From NCBI RefSeq assembly GCF_018474005.1, contig NZ_JAHCSH010000001.1:248001-312000 (forward strand): a stretch of 64,000 nucleotides of DNA, in the 5' to 3' direction. Source of the stretch: Curvibacter sp. CHRR-16. Lineage in GTDB: Bacteria; Pseudomonadota; Gammaproteobacteria; Burkholderiales; Burkholderiaceae_C. Position 1 is the stretch's first letter. Each line of letters begins with the position of its first letter. This document shows, in pieces, positions 1 through 8,963 of the stretch. The notes below the pieces were generated by a model. That model had not been told where the DNA came from, did not search any database, and saw only the letters and a list, made by a program, of their open reading frames with translations. Made by a program: the position numbers and the translations under genes.

Positions 1-886
1 AGGTGTTTGCTATAGTTTTTGTAGCTAGTGAAGCTTGTGTATCAAGCTCTACAGCCGTTTTTTGTCCAGTCAGTGCAGTCAGGGCGTTGCGCAGCAAATC
101 GGCTTGCTCTTGCAGCACTTCGATTTGGTAACGCGCCTCGGGCAGGCCGCTTTGGGCTTGCTGCAGTTCCAGCTGGGTGTCTAGCCCGGCTTGTACCCGG
201 TCTTGCACCAGTTGCAGCAGTTGCTGGCGTTGCTCCAGCGTGCGCTGGGCCACTTGCAGTTGGCGCTGCACGCGCACCCATTGCATGTAGTTGCGGGCCA
301 CGTTGCTGGCCAGCAGCAAGCGGGCGCTAGCGGTATCGGCCTCCATGGCGCGGCTTTGGCCGATGGCGGCTTCCAGCGCGGCGCGGTTTTTGCCAAACAG
401 GTCTAGCTCCCAGCTAGCACTGGCTTGCACGGTGCCGGTGTCACGCTCGGTGCCGGCCAAGGGGGCGGGTATCAACCCGTTTTTGGTGTAGCGCTGGTGG
501 GTGGCGTCTACCGAGCCAGTGATCTGGGGCTTGTTCAGGGTGTTGGCGCTATCGACAGCGGTTTGCACCTTGACCAAGCGGGCTTGTGCTACGCGCAGGT
601 TGGGGTTGTTGGCCAATGCTTGGGTGACCAATTGGCTCAACTGGGCATCGCCATATACCGTCCACCACTGGGCGTTGGCGGCGGCGTTGTCACTGGCCAG
701 CGCTTTGTCCGACAGGTTAGGGGCGGGGGCCAGCGTGGCCTTTTGCTCCACATGGGTGAAGCTGGCGCAGGCAGTCAAGGCAGCCAGCGCGGTGATGGTG
801 AGCAGGCTTTGGCTTGTACGCCACAGGCTGCGCGATGGGGCTGCCTGCAGGGCCAGGTTCTGTGTGGTGGGGGCGGTCTGGAGCAT
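1..886 (-). CDS. NodT-family outer membrane efflux lipoprotein (partial)
   Basis: The gene runs off the left edge, so only the first 295 residues are present. It encodes the outer membrane channel of a tripartite drug efflux pump (TolC/OprM superfamily, NodT branch). The N-terminus has basic residues, a hydrophobic stretch and a lipobox LTAC with Cys40, so the mature protein should be lipid-anchored. The phrases QWWTVYGDAQL (about 72-82) and NNPNLRVAQARL are typical of the family's first helical repeat. The start codon lies 23 bases after the stop of a marR gene on the same strand; marR followed by an outer membrane factor and then emrA/emrB is a common order, so the missing part to the left may hold those genes (inference). 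The last residues before the edge are encoded by a short interspersed repeat. Confidence 0.88.
   Translation of the reverse strand, partial: MLQTAPTTQNLALQAAPSRSLWRTSQSLLTITALAALTACASFTHVEQKATLAPAPNLSDKALASDNAAANAQWWTVYGDAQLSQLVTQALANNPNLRVAQARLVKVQTAVDSANTLNKPQITGSVDATHQRYTKNGLIPAPLAGTERDTGTVQASASWELDLFGKNRAALEAAIGQSRAMEADTASARLLLASNVARNYMQWVRVQRQLQVAQRTLEQRQQLLQLVQDRVQAGLDTQLELQQAQSGLPEARYQIEVLQEQADLLRNALTALTGQKTAVELDTQASLATKTIANT
7..56 (+). repeat. Short interspersed repeat, copy A (inside nodT-like gene)
   Basis: About 50 bases beginning TTGCTATA and containing GTAGCT, AAGCTT and CAAGCTCTA. It aligns with copies at 20658-20708 (minus orientation) and 49269-49319 (plus orientation). Here it lies antisense to the efflux gene and keeps that frame open, adding a hydrophilic stretch between two family-conserved regions. 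I believe similar elements are frequent in Comamonadaceae genomes, but that is from memory. Confidence 0.6.
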
Positions 887-909
887 AGTGGTCTCGGAAT
901 GTCTGGGGA

Positions 910-1476
910 CTAGGCTTGCGGGCCTGTCTTGCTGCTTGCAGGTGTCTGCGCTGCTGCGCGGTCTTGCAGCGCTTTGGCGTTGACCAAGATGCGCTGCAGG
1001 TAGCTCGTGAGGGCGGCGAACTCTTGGGCATCAAAGCCAGCCAGCAAGCTGTTCATGGTGTGGCACAGGGCGTCTGGAATGGCGGCGGCGGCTTCTTGGC
1101 CTTCGGGGGTGAGCACCAAGTTCACCACGCGGCGGTCTACTTCAGAGCGCTGGCGTTGGCACAGGTTTTTGGCTTCCAAGCGGTCGAGCATGCGGGTCAT
1201 GGCCCCAGCGTCCAAGCTGCAGTGGCGTGCTAACTCGGCCACCGTGTTGGCGTGGCCGTTGTAGAGCTTGAACAGCGGGTCCCACTGGGCATTGGTCAGG
1301 TCTTTGGGGGCCAGTTGGCGGTCTATCTCATCACGTGCCAAGCCCAAGATGTGCTTCATGAGGTAGCCAATGCTCTCGGCGGGGCGGTAGTTTTCCGGTT
1401 CGTAGAACGAAGCGGACACCAAGGGCGCTGTGCCGCGGGCGGGGGCTGTATTGTTTGGCGTGGATAGATCGGTCAT
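910..1476 (-). CDS. MarR-family transcriptional regulator
   Basis: A 188-residue winged-helix regulator of the MarR/EmrR/HpcR type, expected to bind DNA as a dimer and to release it when a phenolic or drug-like ligand binds. The central part (LTNAQWDPLFKLY, then VAELARHCSLDAGAMTRMLD, then LEAKNLCQRQRS and DRRVVNLVLTPEG) is the canonical helix-turn-helix plus wing. An in-frame TTG at 1503 would add nine residues but falls inside the palindromic operator, so the ATG at 1476 is preferred. It precedes an efflux channel gene by 23 bases and probably represses it and itself. Ligand unknown. Confidence 0.9.
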   Translation of the reverse strand: MTDLSTPNNTAPARGTAPLVSASFYEPENYRPAESIGYLMKHILGLARDEIDRQLAPKDLTNAQWDPLFKLYNGHANTVAELARHCSLDAGAMTRMLDRLEAKNLCQRQRSEVDRRVVNLVLTPEGQEAAAAIPDALCHTMNSLLAGFDAQEFAALTSYLQRILVNAKALQDRAAAQTPASSKTGPQA

Positions 1477-1491
1477 GTTGTTGATTGTATA

Positions 1492-1503
1492 TTGCCTAGG
1501 CAA
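1492..1503. promoter_or_regulatory. Candidate MarR operator
   Basis: TTGCCTAGGCAA is a perfect 12-base palindrome ending 15 bases before the marR ATG. It has the size and TTGCC/GGCAA arms common for MarR-type autoregulatory sites. Assignment to this regulator is by position. Confidence 0.65.
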
Positions 1504-1557
1504 ATAATGCCGAGGCTGTAATTGCTTTGGCTATTTTTGGTGAGGCAAGTAGTGACC

Positions 1558-1583
1558 AAAAAAACGCCCAGACAAGCTGAGCG
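1558..1583 (-). terminator. Rho-independent terminator after the TRAP operon
   Basis: Read on the minus strand: CGCTCAG, loop CTTGT, CTGGGCG, then seven T residues. The stem has seven pairs with one G-T wobble. It lies about 40 bases beyond the dctM-type stop codon and ends the gntR-TRAP operon. Confidence 0.7.
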
Positions 1584-1620
1584 CGGCTGGTGTGGGGCTG
1601 GCGGACTGTGCCGCTGGTGG

Positions 1621-2919
1621 CTATCCGGTGGTATAGCCCATGGTTTGGGGCAGCCAGAGCACGATTTGGGGGAAGAAGGTCATGGCCAGCAGCAGCAAGA
1701 GCAGCATGACGAGAAAGGGCCAGCCTTCTTTCATCATCTCGCCAATGGGGATGCCAGTGAGCGCTTTGGTGACAAACAGCAGCATGCCAAAGGGGGGGTG
1801 GATGAGGCCAATCATCATATTGAGCACCACCAGCACGCCAAAGTGCACCAAGTCCACGCCCAGCAGCTTGGCTGCAGGCAGCAGCATGGGCACAAACACC
1901 AGCAGCAGCACCGACACGTCCAAAAAGCAGCCCAGCACCAAAAACAGCACATTGGTCAGTAGCAAGAACTGCCAGCGGTTCAGGTGCATGGAGTCCACCC
2001 ACTGTGCCATGGCTTGGGGCACACCTTCAGCGGTAAAGGCGTAGTTCAGCATGAAGGAGCCAGCCAGGATGATGGTGATGACGGCGCTGGCGCGGGCCGA
2101 TTCGAGCACCACGCCCCAAAAGCTGCGCCAGCTCAGCGCCCGAAACACCACGGCGGCCAGCACCAATGAATGCAAGGCGGCCACGGCTGCGGCTTCGGTG
2201 GGGGTAAAGGCACCGGAGTAAATACCCCCCAGCAGCACCAAAGGCATGGACAAGGGCAGAGCGCCGCGCAGTATCAGCCCCGGCCATTCGTGGCGCGGCA
2301 CGGGGTCGTCTTGGGGCATGTTGCGCTTGACGGCAATGATGTGCACCACGCCCATCATGAGTGCCGCCATGAGCAAACCCGGCAGCACCCCGCCCAAGAA
2401 CAGCGCGCCCACCGAGGCCCCTGACACCAAGGCATAAATAACCATGGGAATGGACGGCGGAATCATGGGGCCCAAGGTGGAGCTGGCCACCACCACCGCG
2501 CCGGCAAAGCCACGGGTGTATTCGGGCTTTTTGAGCATTTGGCGAATGGTCACCAAGCCCGGGCCTGCTGCATCGGCAATGGCGCTGCCGCTCATGCCCG
2601 AGAAGATGACGCTGACCATGATGTCCACCTGCGCCAGCCCGCCGCGCATGCGCCCCACCAGAATGCGGCAAAAGTCAAACAAGCGCTCGCTGACCGTGCC
2701 CGCATTCATGATGTTGGCGGCAAACACAAACAGCGGTACGGCCAGCAGCACATAGCTGTTGTACAGGCCGTTGCCCACTTGTTCGGCCATCAGACCCATG
2801 TCTTGGCCTTTGGTGAGCAAGTAGGCAGCACCTGCTGCCAGCATGGAAAAGCCAATGGGCATGCGCAGCAACATGCCTGCTACCAGCACGATGCACAAAA
2901 CGATGATGGCTGTGCTCAT
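1621..2919 (-). CDS. TRAP transporter large permease subunit (DctM type)
   Basis: A 432-residue polytopic inner membrane protein, the transport channel of a sodium-driven TRAP transporter. It shows the family features MPIGFSMLAAGAAYLL near the N-terminus, VIFSGMSGSAIADAAGPG, SSTLGPMIPPSIPMVIY and HPPFGMLLF near the end, and about a dozen hydrophobic segments. The ATG at 2919 overlaps the stop of the small subunit as ATGA, which fixes the start; a longer frame upstream would only overlap the small subunit gene. It is the last gene of the operon and is followed by a terminator. Substrate not readable from the sequence. Confidence 0.95.
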   Translation of the reverse strand: MSTAIIVLCIVLVAGMLLRMPIGFSMLAAGAAYLLTKGQDMGLMAEQVGNGLYNSYVLLAVPLFVFAANIMNAGTVSERLFDFCRILVGRMRGGLAQVDIMVSVIFSGMSGSAIADAAGPGLVTIRQMLKKPEYTRGFAGAVVVASSTLGPMIPPSIPMVIYALVSGASVGALFLGGVLPGLLMAALMMGVVHIIAVKRNMPQDDPVPRHEWPGLILRGALPLSMPLVLLGGIYSGAFTPTEAAAVAALHSLVLAAVVFRALSWRSFWGVVLESARASAVITIILAGSFMLNYAFTAEGVPQAMAQWVDSMHLNRWQFLLLTNVLFLVLGCFLDVSVLLLVFVPMLLPAAKLLGVDLVHFGVLVVLNMMIGLIHPPFGMLLFVTKALTGIPIGEMMKEGWPFLVMLLLLLLAMTFFPQIVLWLPQTMGYTTG

Positions 2920-3392
2920 AGTCGCAACTCCGCTTCCAAACCGTGGCCGCGCACGGCCTGCCCAATGGCCCACGCGCTGCGCACCACCAAGGCCACCAGC
3001 AGCAGCACAAAGGGCATGAACACCCACATGAAGGGCAGGCCCAGCACGGGCGTGCCCTCACGCGCCATGAAGCGCACATAGTCCCAACTGGCAGGAATGG
3101 CCACCAAGGCCAAACCGCCAATGAGCATATTGCCCACTATGCGCATGCCCAGGCGCACCGGGCGCGGCACGCTGTTCCACAGCAGGTCAAACACCACGTG
3201 CTCGCGCTCGGGCACCATCACCGCACAAGCCCACAAAATGACCCATACGTACAAAATGACCGCTGCTTCATCTGTCCATGGCAGGGGTTTGTTCAGACCA
3301 AAACGGGCTCCGATTTGGATGAGAAACACGCCAAACAGCAGCAAAAAGAGTCCTCCGCCAACCCAGTTGGCGGTTTGTTTGAGCTTGTGCAT
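2916..3392 (-). CDS. TRAP transporter small permease subunit (DctQ type)
   Basis: A 158-residue membrane protein with four hydrophobic segments. The family hallmark LPWTDEAAVILYVWVILWACAVMV is centred near residue 50. It pairs with the large subunit encoded directly downstream (four-base ATGA overlap) and is nine bases after the binding-protein gene. The fixed order binding protein, small permease, large permease supports one transcript. Confidence 0.93.
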   Translation of the reverse strand: MHKLKQTANWVGGGLFLLLFGVFLIQIGARFGLNKPLPWTDEAAVILYVWVILWACAVMVPEREHVVFDLLWNSVPRPVRLGMRIVGNMLIGGLALVAIPASWDYVRFMAREGTPVLGLPFMWVFMPFVLLLVALVVRSAWAIGQAVRGHGLEAELRL

Positions 3393-3401
3393 AAGCGGGT
3401 C

Positions 3402-4415
3402 TTACTTGGTGGCGTTGATGCGATCGAGCAGCCCCTTGGGCCAGACCTTGGCGTACTCGGAGTTTTGGTACGCGGTTTGCACAGCGGTGCGGAACGCATT
3501 CGCATCGGGCGCAGTCACCTGCAGGCCTTGCTGCTTGAAGAAGTCCACCAGTTGGCTTTCTTCTTTGATGCGGTTCTCATTGTTGTAGGCCGCAGCGGCT
3601 TGGGCTGCGTCCATCACCTTTTGCTTTTGCGCGGCGCTTAGCGCGTTGAAGCTCTTGTTGGAGATGCTGATGAAGATGCCATCGACCAAGTGGTTGGTCA
3701 GCACGATTTGCTTGGTCACCTCGTAAAACTTGGCCGCCTTGACCGAGGGCAGGGGGTTGTCTTGGCCGTCGATGGTGCCGGTTTTCAGGCCCATGTAGAC
3801 CTCGCCAAAGGCCAGTGGCGTGGCCGTGGCTCCCAGTGCTTCGCCCAGGAATAACCACTCTTTGGAGCCGGGCATGCGCAGCTTCACGCCTTTGAGGTCG
3901 GCCGGGGTTTTCACGCTGCGCGCTTCGCGCAGGTTCACTTGGCGCGTGCCCAGATAGACGGTGGCCAGTGGCGTGACGTCCATTTTTTCCGATACTAGCT
4001 TGAACAACTCCGCCCCAATGGGGCCGCGGAAGATTTTTTGCTGTTGCTCAGGGTCACGCACCACATAGCCTGCGGTGAATATGGAGAACTCGGGCACCAG
4101 CTTGGCGATGTCAAAGGCCGAGATGCTGGACAACTCCAAATTGCCCCGGGCCATGGCGGCGGGTTCAGTGCCTTGCTTGAACAAGGTGGCGTTGAGGTTG
4201 ATTTGCACATCGAACTCGCCCGGAGCGGTTTTCTCTAGCTGTTCTTTGAACACCGTCCACATCTTGGCGTGCCAGTCGTCGGGCACGGCAGGCGTAGAAA
4301 TGCGCAGCACGGTTTTGTTCTGTGCCTTGGCGCGCAGAGTCGTTGCGCCCAATGCAGCGGCGGCCAGACCCAGAGCTGTGCGGCGCTTGAGCTTGGAAAG
4401 GTTGTATTGGCTCAT
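3402..4415 (-). CDS. TRAP transporter substrate-binding protein (DctP type)
   Basis: A 337-residue periplasmic receptor. The N-terminus LKRRTALGLAAAALGATT has twin arginines and a long hydrophobic run ending in AKA, so Tat export is possible. The body has family features: LRISTPAVPDDWHAKMW, the LKGVKLRMPGSKEW block whose arginine usually grips a ligand carboxylate, and GTIDGQDNPL. The start has a good Shine-Dalgarno (GAGGAG). It lies 31 bases after a DapA-like aldolase gene, so the imported acid is probably a substrate of that enzyme (inference). Confidence 0.94.
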   Translation of the reverse strand: MSQYNLSKLKRRTALGLAAAALGATTLRAKAQNKTVLRISTPAVPDDWHAKMWTVFKEQLEKTAPGEFDVQINLNATLFKQGTEPAAMARGNLELSSISAFDIAKLVPEFSIFTAGYVVRDPEQQQKIFRGPIGAELFKLVSEKMDVTPLATVYLGTRQVNLREARSVKTPADLKGVKLRMPGSKEWLFLGEALGATATPLAFGEVYMGLKTGTIDGQDNPLPSVKAAKFYEVTKQIVLTNHLVDGIFISISNKSFNALSAAQKQKVMDAAQAAAAYNNENRIKEESQLVDFFKQQGLQVTAPDANAFRTAVQTAYQNSEYAKVWPKGLLDRINATK

Positions 4416-4446
4416 GGTGGTGTCTCCTCGTTTTGTGTGTGTTGGT

Positions 4447-5364
4447 TTACAGGCTGTTCAATGCCGTGCCCAGTGCACGATAGCGGCTGCGCAGGGTTTG
4501 CAAATCGGTGGATTCCATGGCACTGAGCGGCGTGCGTACCCGTAGCCAAGCATCGTCACCGGTTTGTTCGGCCAGCATGCCCTTGTAGGCAGCGATGAAA
4601 GAGACGCTGGGCTTGAAGAAAAGTATTGCCAGCAAGTCGTTAATGGTTTGACTGTCTGCAGGGGATACCGCATGGGGCTTGGCCATGACGCGCTGCATCA
4701 GGCGTGGAGCGATGTTGGCCATGCCGTTGATAGAACCGGCCCCACCGACACACATGGTGGGGGCTACGTGCGGTTCGCTACCGACCAGCACCGACAGGTG
4801 CGGAAAAGCCCGCGCCAGACCGAGCGAGTGTTCCAAGTCCCCGCTGCTGTCTTTGATGCCCGCAATGTGCTGAGGATGGCGTTCAACCAACGTGCGAATG
4901 GTGTCGTGGCTGAAACCATAAGTGCTGATGGCTGGGAAGTGGTAGAGCAGCAGTTGCAATTGTTCGTCGCCAATGCCCTCAATCAACTGGCGGTAAAAGT
5001 CCATCACGCCGTCATCGCTGGGGTTGTTGAAATAAAACGGGGGCATGCACATCTGCCGGTGCACCCCCAAGCGGGCGGCGTGCTGGCCTAGCTCGATGGC
5101 ATCGGCCAGTGCCAAGGCGGTGGTGGTCACCACGATGCGGTGTGGCCCTATGCCGCTGCCCAGCATGCTTTCGAGCAGTGCATTGCGCTCGGCCACGGTA
5201 AAGGCCAAGCCCTCGCCCGTGGTGCCGCACAGCGTGATGCCGTCGCAGCCGCTGCCCAGCAGGTGGTGTGCGTGCGCGATGGCACGCGGGGTGTCCACGC
5301 TGCCGTCAGCGTGAACGGGGATGAGCAATGCGGGCCAAAGGCCGCGTATCGATGGGGTGGGCAA
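4447..5364 (-). CDS. DapA-family class I aldolase/lyase
   Basis: A 305-residue TIM-barrel protein of the DHDPS/N-acetylneuraminate lyase superfamily. It shows GTTGE (47-51), the tyrosine of YHFPAIS (Tyr141) and the Schiff-base lysine of GIKDSSGD (Lys171). Position 143-147 lacks the SRT-type arginine used by true dihydrodipicolinate synthase, so a role in cleaving or dehydrating a sugar-derived keto acid is more likely than lysine biosynthesis. The start is a TTG, preceded at about eight bases by GGAG; no in-frame ATG exists nearby. It is 12 bases downstream of the gntR gene and upstream of the TRAP receptor. The exact reaction is open. Confidence 0.85.
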   Translation of the reverse strand: MPTPSIRGLWPALLIPVHADGSVDTPRAIAHAHHLLGSGCDGITLCGTTGEGLAFTVAERNALLESMLGSGIGPHRIVVTTTALALADAIELGQHAARLGVHRQMCMPPFYFNNPSDDGVMDFYRQLIEGIGDEQLQLLLYHFPAISTYGFSHDTIRTLVERHPQHIAGIKDSSGDLEHSLGLARAFPHLSVLVGSEPHVAPTMCVGGAGSINGMANIAPRLMQRVMAKPHAVSPADSQTINDLLAILFFKPSVSFIAAYKGMLAEQTGDDAWLRVRTPLSAMESTDLQTLRSRYRALGTALNSL

Positions 5365-5376
5365 GGGGGTGTCTCC

Positions 5377-6150
5377 TCATGGGTTTGGGGGTGTGGTGGT
5401 GGGCTCTGCGGCCCACTCTTGGTGGATTTGGTCCAGCGATGCATGCAGCACCCGGTCACGGGCGCTGCGGATATGCGCTTGCAGCAGCTCTACGGCAGCG
5501 GTGCTGTCGCGCTGCTGCAGGGCGGCAATAAAGTCCAGGTGTTCTTGCATGGCGGGGATCAACCGGGCTGGGGTAATCACGCTGTGCTCCAAGCGAATCA
5601 GGCGCACCCGCAGGGTGTTGACGCGGTACAGCTCGGAAATGATGTCGTTGCCCAGCGCATCGACCATGCGGTCGTGCAGACCCCAGTCTAAGGACTGGGC
5701 GTCACTGAGCAGTTGTGGGTCAGGCGTGCCGTTTTTTTGAGCCGCGCGGGCACGTTGCAATATGGCGTGGTGCTGCTCGGCTATCTGGGCTAGCTCACGG
5801 TCGCTGGCGCTGTGCACAAAGTGGCTGATGGCTTCGCGTTCCACCATGCTGCGCACTTGAAAGGCGTTGCGGATCAGGTGCAAGTCGACGGGGGCTACTT
5901 GCAGCCCGCGCTGGGGCACCGTGCGCACCAAACCTGCGGCTTCGAGCCGGGGAATCATTTCACGCACTGCGGCCAGCGGCATATCCAGCAGGGCCATCAG
6001 TTGGCGCTGTGACACAAACTGTCCAGCCCGAATGCCGCCTTGCAGTATTTGCTGTGTGAACTCTTGGTACGCCTTTGCCCGCTGGCTGGATTCGGCAGCC
6101 AATGCGTTGCCGCTGTGCGGGGCAGAAGAGGCTTTGATGGCTGCTGGCAT
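5377..6150 (-). CDS. GntR-family regulator (FCD/FadR subgroup)
   Basis: A 257-residue regulator with an N-terminal winged helix (QFVSQRQLMALLDMPLAAVR, EAAGLVRTVPQRGLQV) and an all-helical C-terminal ligand domain (IRNAFQVRSMVEREAI, DRMVDALGNDIISELY, MQEHLDFIAAL) that normally binds a carboxylate through a metal. An ATG at 6159 would put the first codons inside a perfect palindrome, so the ATG at 6150 is chosen. As first gene of the aldolase-TRAP operon it probably controls its own transcription. It is divergent from alaS. Confidence 0.9.
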   Translation of the reverse strand: MPAAIKASSAPHSGNALAAESSQRAKAYQEFTQQILQGGIRAGQFVSQRQLMALLDMPLAAVREMIPRLEAAGLVRTVPQRGLQVAPVDLHLIRNAFQVRSMVEREAISHFVHSASDRELAQIAEQHHAILQRARAAQKNGTPDPQLLSDAQSLDWGLHDRMVDALGNDIISELYRVNTLRVRLIRLEHSVITPARLIPAMQEHLDFIAALQQRDSTAAVELLQAHIRSARDRVLHASLDQIHQEWAAEPTTTPPNP

Positions 6151-6151
6151 G

Positions 6152-6165
6152 ACTAACATGTTAGT
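6152..6165. promoter_or_regulatory. Candidate GntR operator
   Basis: ACTAACATGTTAGT is a perfect 14-base palindrome starting one base before the gntR start codon, in the gntR-alaS divergent region. A TTGACA is found 5-10 bases further upstream on the minus strand and could be a -35 element, which would place the palindrome across the core promoter. Assignment is by position. Confidence 0.6.
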
Positions 6166-6311
6166 TGCCTGTCAAAGCAAATCCCACCGTACAAACCCTC
6201 GCCAAAGCTGGACTTTCCAATGAGAGGCCCTGGGCATAAACCCATGCAGTGAGTGCGGCGATAATAGGAGGTTTGACAAAACCAACCCAACCAACAACGA
6301 GACCCGCTGCC

Positions 6312-8963
6312 ATGACACAGCCAGTAATGAGCGTCGCCGATATTCGCAAGACCTTTCTGGATTTCTTTGCCGCCAAAGGCCATACCGTGGTGGCCTCCAG
6401 CCCGCTGGTGCCGGGCAATGACCCGACCCTGATGTTCACCAACTCCGGCATGGTGCAGTTCAAAGACGTGTTTTTGGGCACGGACAAGCGCTCGTATGTG
6501 CGTGCCGCGTCGGTGCAAGCCTGCTTGCGTGCTGGTGGTAAGCACAATGACTTGGAAAACGTGGGCTACACCGCGCGCCACCACACCTTCTTTGAAATGC
6601 TGGGCAACTGGTCCTTTGGTGACTACTTCAAGAAGGAAAGCCTGAACTGGGCTTGGGAGCTGCTGACCACGGTGTACAAGCTACCTGCCGAGAAGCTGTA
6701 CGCCACTGTGTACTTGGAAGACGACGAGGCTTACGCCATTTGGGAAGACATCTTCGTCAAGTCTGGTTGGACGCCCGAGCGCATCCGCCTAGAGAACCGC
6801 ATCATCCGCATTGGCGACAACAAGGGTGGGCGCTACAAGAGCGACAACTTCTGGATGATGGCCGACACCGGCCCCTGCGGCCCTTGCTCGGAAATCTTTT
6901 ACGACCACGGTGACCACATCCCCGGCGGCCCTCCAGGAAGCCCGGACGAAGACGGTGACCGCTTCATCGAAATCTGGAACAACGTGTTCATGCAGTTCAA
7001 CATGGACGAGACCGGCGCGGTGACCCCGCTGCCCGCCCCCTGCGTGGACACCGGCATGGGCTTGGAGCGTTTGGCTGCCATCTTGCAGCACGTGCACAGC
7101 AACTACGAGATTGACCTGTTTGACACGCTCATCAAAGCCGCTGCCCGCGAAACCGGCTGCACCGACTTGGAAAACAAGAGCCTGCGCGTGATCGCCGACC
7201 ACATCCGCGCGACCGCTTTCTTGGTGAGTGACGGTGTGATCCCCAGCAACGAAGGCCGAGGCTATGTGCAGCGCCGCATCGTGCGCCGCGCCATCCGCCA
7301 CGGCTACAAGCTGGGCAAAAAGACCCCGTTCTTCCACAAGCTGGTCAAAGACTTGGTGCAACTGATGGGCGCTGCTTACCCCAACTTGGCCTCGCAAGAA
7401 GAGCGCATCACCGACGTGCTGCGCGTGGAGGAAGAGCGCTTTTACGAAACACTGGCCAATGGCATGGAAATTTTGGATGCAGCGTTGGCTGACGGTTCCA
7501 AGATGCTGGCTGGTGAAGTGGCTTTCAAGCTGCACGATACCTATGGCTTCCCACTGGACTTGACCAACGACGTATGCCGCGAACGCGATGTACAAGTGGA
7601 CGAAGCGGGTTTCAAAGAAGCCATGGAACGCCAAAAAGCCCAAGCCCGCGCTGCAGGCAAGTTCAAAATGGACAAGGCGCTGGAATACACCGGCGCTGGC
7701 AACACCTTTGTGGGCTATGACGCACTGACCAGCAGCACCAAAGTGGTAGCGCTCTATGCCGATGGCGTAAGCGTCGCAAGCCTGAAGGCAGGTCAGAGTG
7801 GTGTGGTGGTGTTAGAGACCACGCCTTTCTATTCCGAGAGCGGTGGTCAGGTGGGCGATGCCGGTTCCATCTTCAGCGATGCCGGCCTGTTCGCCGTGGC
7901 TGACACACAAAAGATCAAGGCCGACGTGTTCGGTCACCACGGTGCTGTAGAAAAAGGCACCCTGTCGGTGGGCGATGCCGTCACCGCCCATGTGGACGCC
8001 ACCCAGCGCGCCGCTACCATGCGCAACCACAGCGCCACCCACTTGCTGCACAAAGCCCTGCGCGAAGTGCTGGGCACGCACGTGCAGCAAAAGGGCAGCT
8101 TGGTCAACGCCGAGCGCACCCGTTTTGACTTTGCCCACAACGCGCCGGTGACCGATGCTGAAATCCGCGAGATCGAAGCCCGCGTGAACGCCGAGGTACT
8201 GGCCAACGCCGCCACCCATGCACGCCTGATGGACATCGAGTCCGCCAAGCAAACCGGCGCGATGATGCTGTTCGGTGAGAAGTACGGCGACATCGTGCGC
8301 GTGCTCGACATCGGCAGCACCACCGAGCTGTGCGGCGGTACGCACGTGAAAGCGACTGGCGATATTGGCCTGTTCAAGATCGTGTCCGAGGGCGGCGTGG
8401 CCGCTGGCGTGCGCCGCATCGAGGCGGTTACCGGCGCTGGTGCTTTGCAGTACCTGCAAGACCTCGAAGGCACTGTGAACGCCGCCGCCGCGGTGGTCAA
8501 AGCACCCGTGGCCGAGCTGGGTTCACGCCTAGGCCAAATCTTGGATCAAGTGAAGTCGCTGGAAAAAGAAATCGCGGCCCTCAAGGGCAAATTGGCTTCC
8601 AGCCAAGGCGATGAGTTGTTGACCCAGGCGGTGGACGTCAAGGGCATCAAGGTGCTGGCTGCCAAGCTGGAAGGAGCCGATGCCAAGACCCTGCGCGATA
8701 CCATGGACAAGCTCAAAGACAAGCTCAAGACCGCGGCCATCGTGCTGGCGGCGGTGGAGGGTGACAAGGTTCAGCTGGCCGCTGGTGTGACTGCCGACAG
8801 TGTTGGCAAGGTCAAGGCCGGTGAGTTGGTGAACTTTGTGGCCAGCCAAGTGGGTGGCAAAGGCGGCGGCAAGCCCGATATGGCCATGGCTGGTGGTACC
8901 GAGCCTGCCAAACTGGCCAGTGCCCTGGCCAGCGTGCAGGCTTGGGTTAGCGCCAAGGTATAG
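6312..8963 (+). CDS. alaS: Alanine-tRNA ligase
   Basis: An 883-residue cytoplasmic enzyme that attaches alanine to tRNA-Ala and clears mischarged serine. Catalytic domain at the N-terminus ([45 protein letters not shown]), editing domain with [11 protein letters not shown] and the metal-binding CGGTH near residue 674, and a C-Ala tail ending in DMAMAGG. Family length is about 875, so either the ATG at 6312 or the one at 6327 (giving [10 protein letters not shown], which matches homologous N-termini) may be used; 6327 is arguably better. The gene is divergent from gntR, and its 3' end overlaps the convergent lacI-type gene by 17 bases. Confidence 0.97.
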   Translation: MTQPVMSVADIRKTFLDFFAAKGHTVVASSPLVPGNDPTLMFTNSGMVQFKDVFLGTDKRSYVRAASVQACLRAGGKHNDLENVGYTARHHTFFEMLGNWSFGDYFKKESLNWAWELLTTVYKLPAEKLYATVYLEDDEAYAIWEDIFVKSGWTPERIRLENRIIRIGDNKGGRYKSDNFWMMADTGPCGPCSEIFYDHGDHIPGGPPGSPDEDGDRFIEIWNNVFMQFNMDETGAVTPLPAPCVDTGMGLERLAAILQHVHSNYEIDLFDTLIKAAARETGCTDLENKSLRVIADHIRATAFLVSDGVIPSNEGRGYVQRRIVRRAIRHGYKLGKKTPFFHKLVKDLVQLMGAAYPNLASQEERITDVLRVEEERFYETLANGMEILDAALADGSKMLAGEVAFKLHDTYGFPLDLTNDVCRERDVQVDEAGFKEAMERQKAQARAAGKFKMDKALEYTGAGNTFVGYDALTSSTKVVALYADGVSVASLKAGQSGVVVLETTPFYSESGGQVGDAGSIFSDAGLFAVADTQKIKADVFGHHGAVEKGTLSVGDAVTAHVDATQRAATMRNHSATHLLHKALREVLGTHVQQKGSLVNAERTRFDFAHNAPVTDAEIREIEARVNAEVLANAATHARLMDIESAKQTGAMMLFGEKYGDIVRVLDIGSTTELCGGTHVKATGDIGLFKIVSEGGVAAGVRRIEAVTGAGALQYLQDLEGTVNAAAAVVKAPVAELGSRLGQILDQVKSLEKEIAALKGKLASSQGDELLTQAVDVKGIKVLAAKLEGADAKTLRDTMDKLKDKLKTAAIVLAAVEGDKVQLAAGVTADSVGKVKAGELVNFVASQVGGKGGGKPDMAMAGGTEPAKLASALASVQAWVSAKV

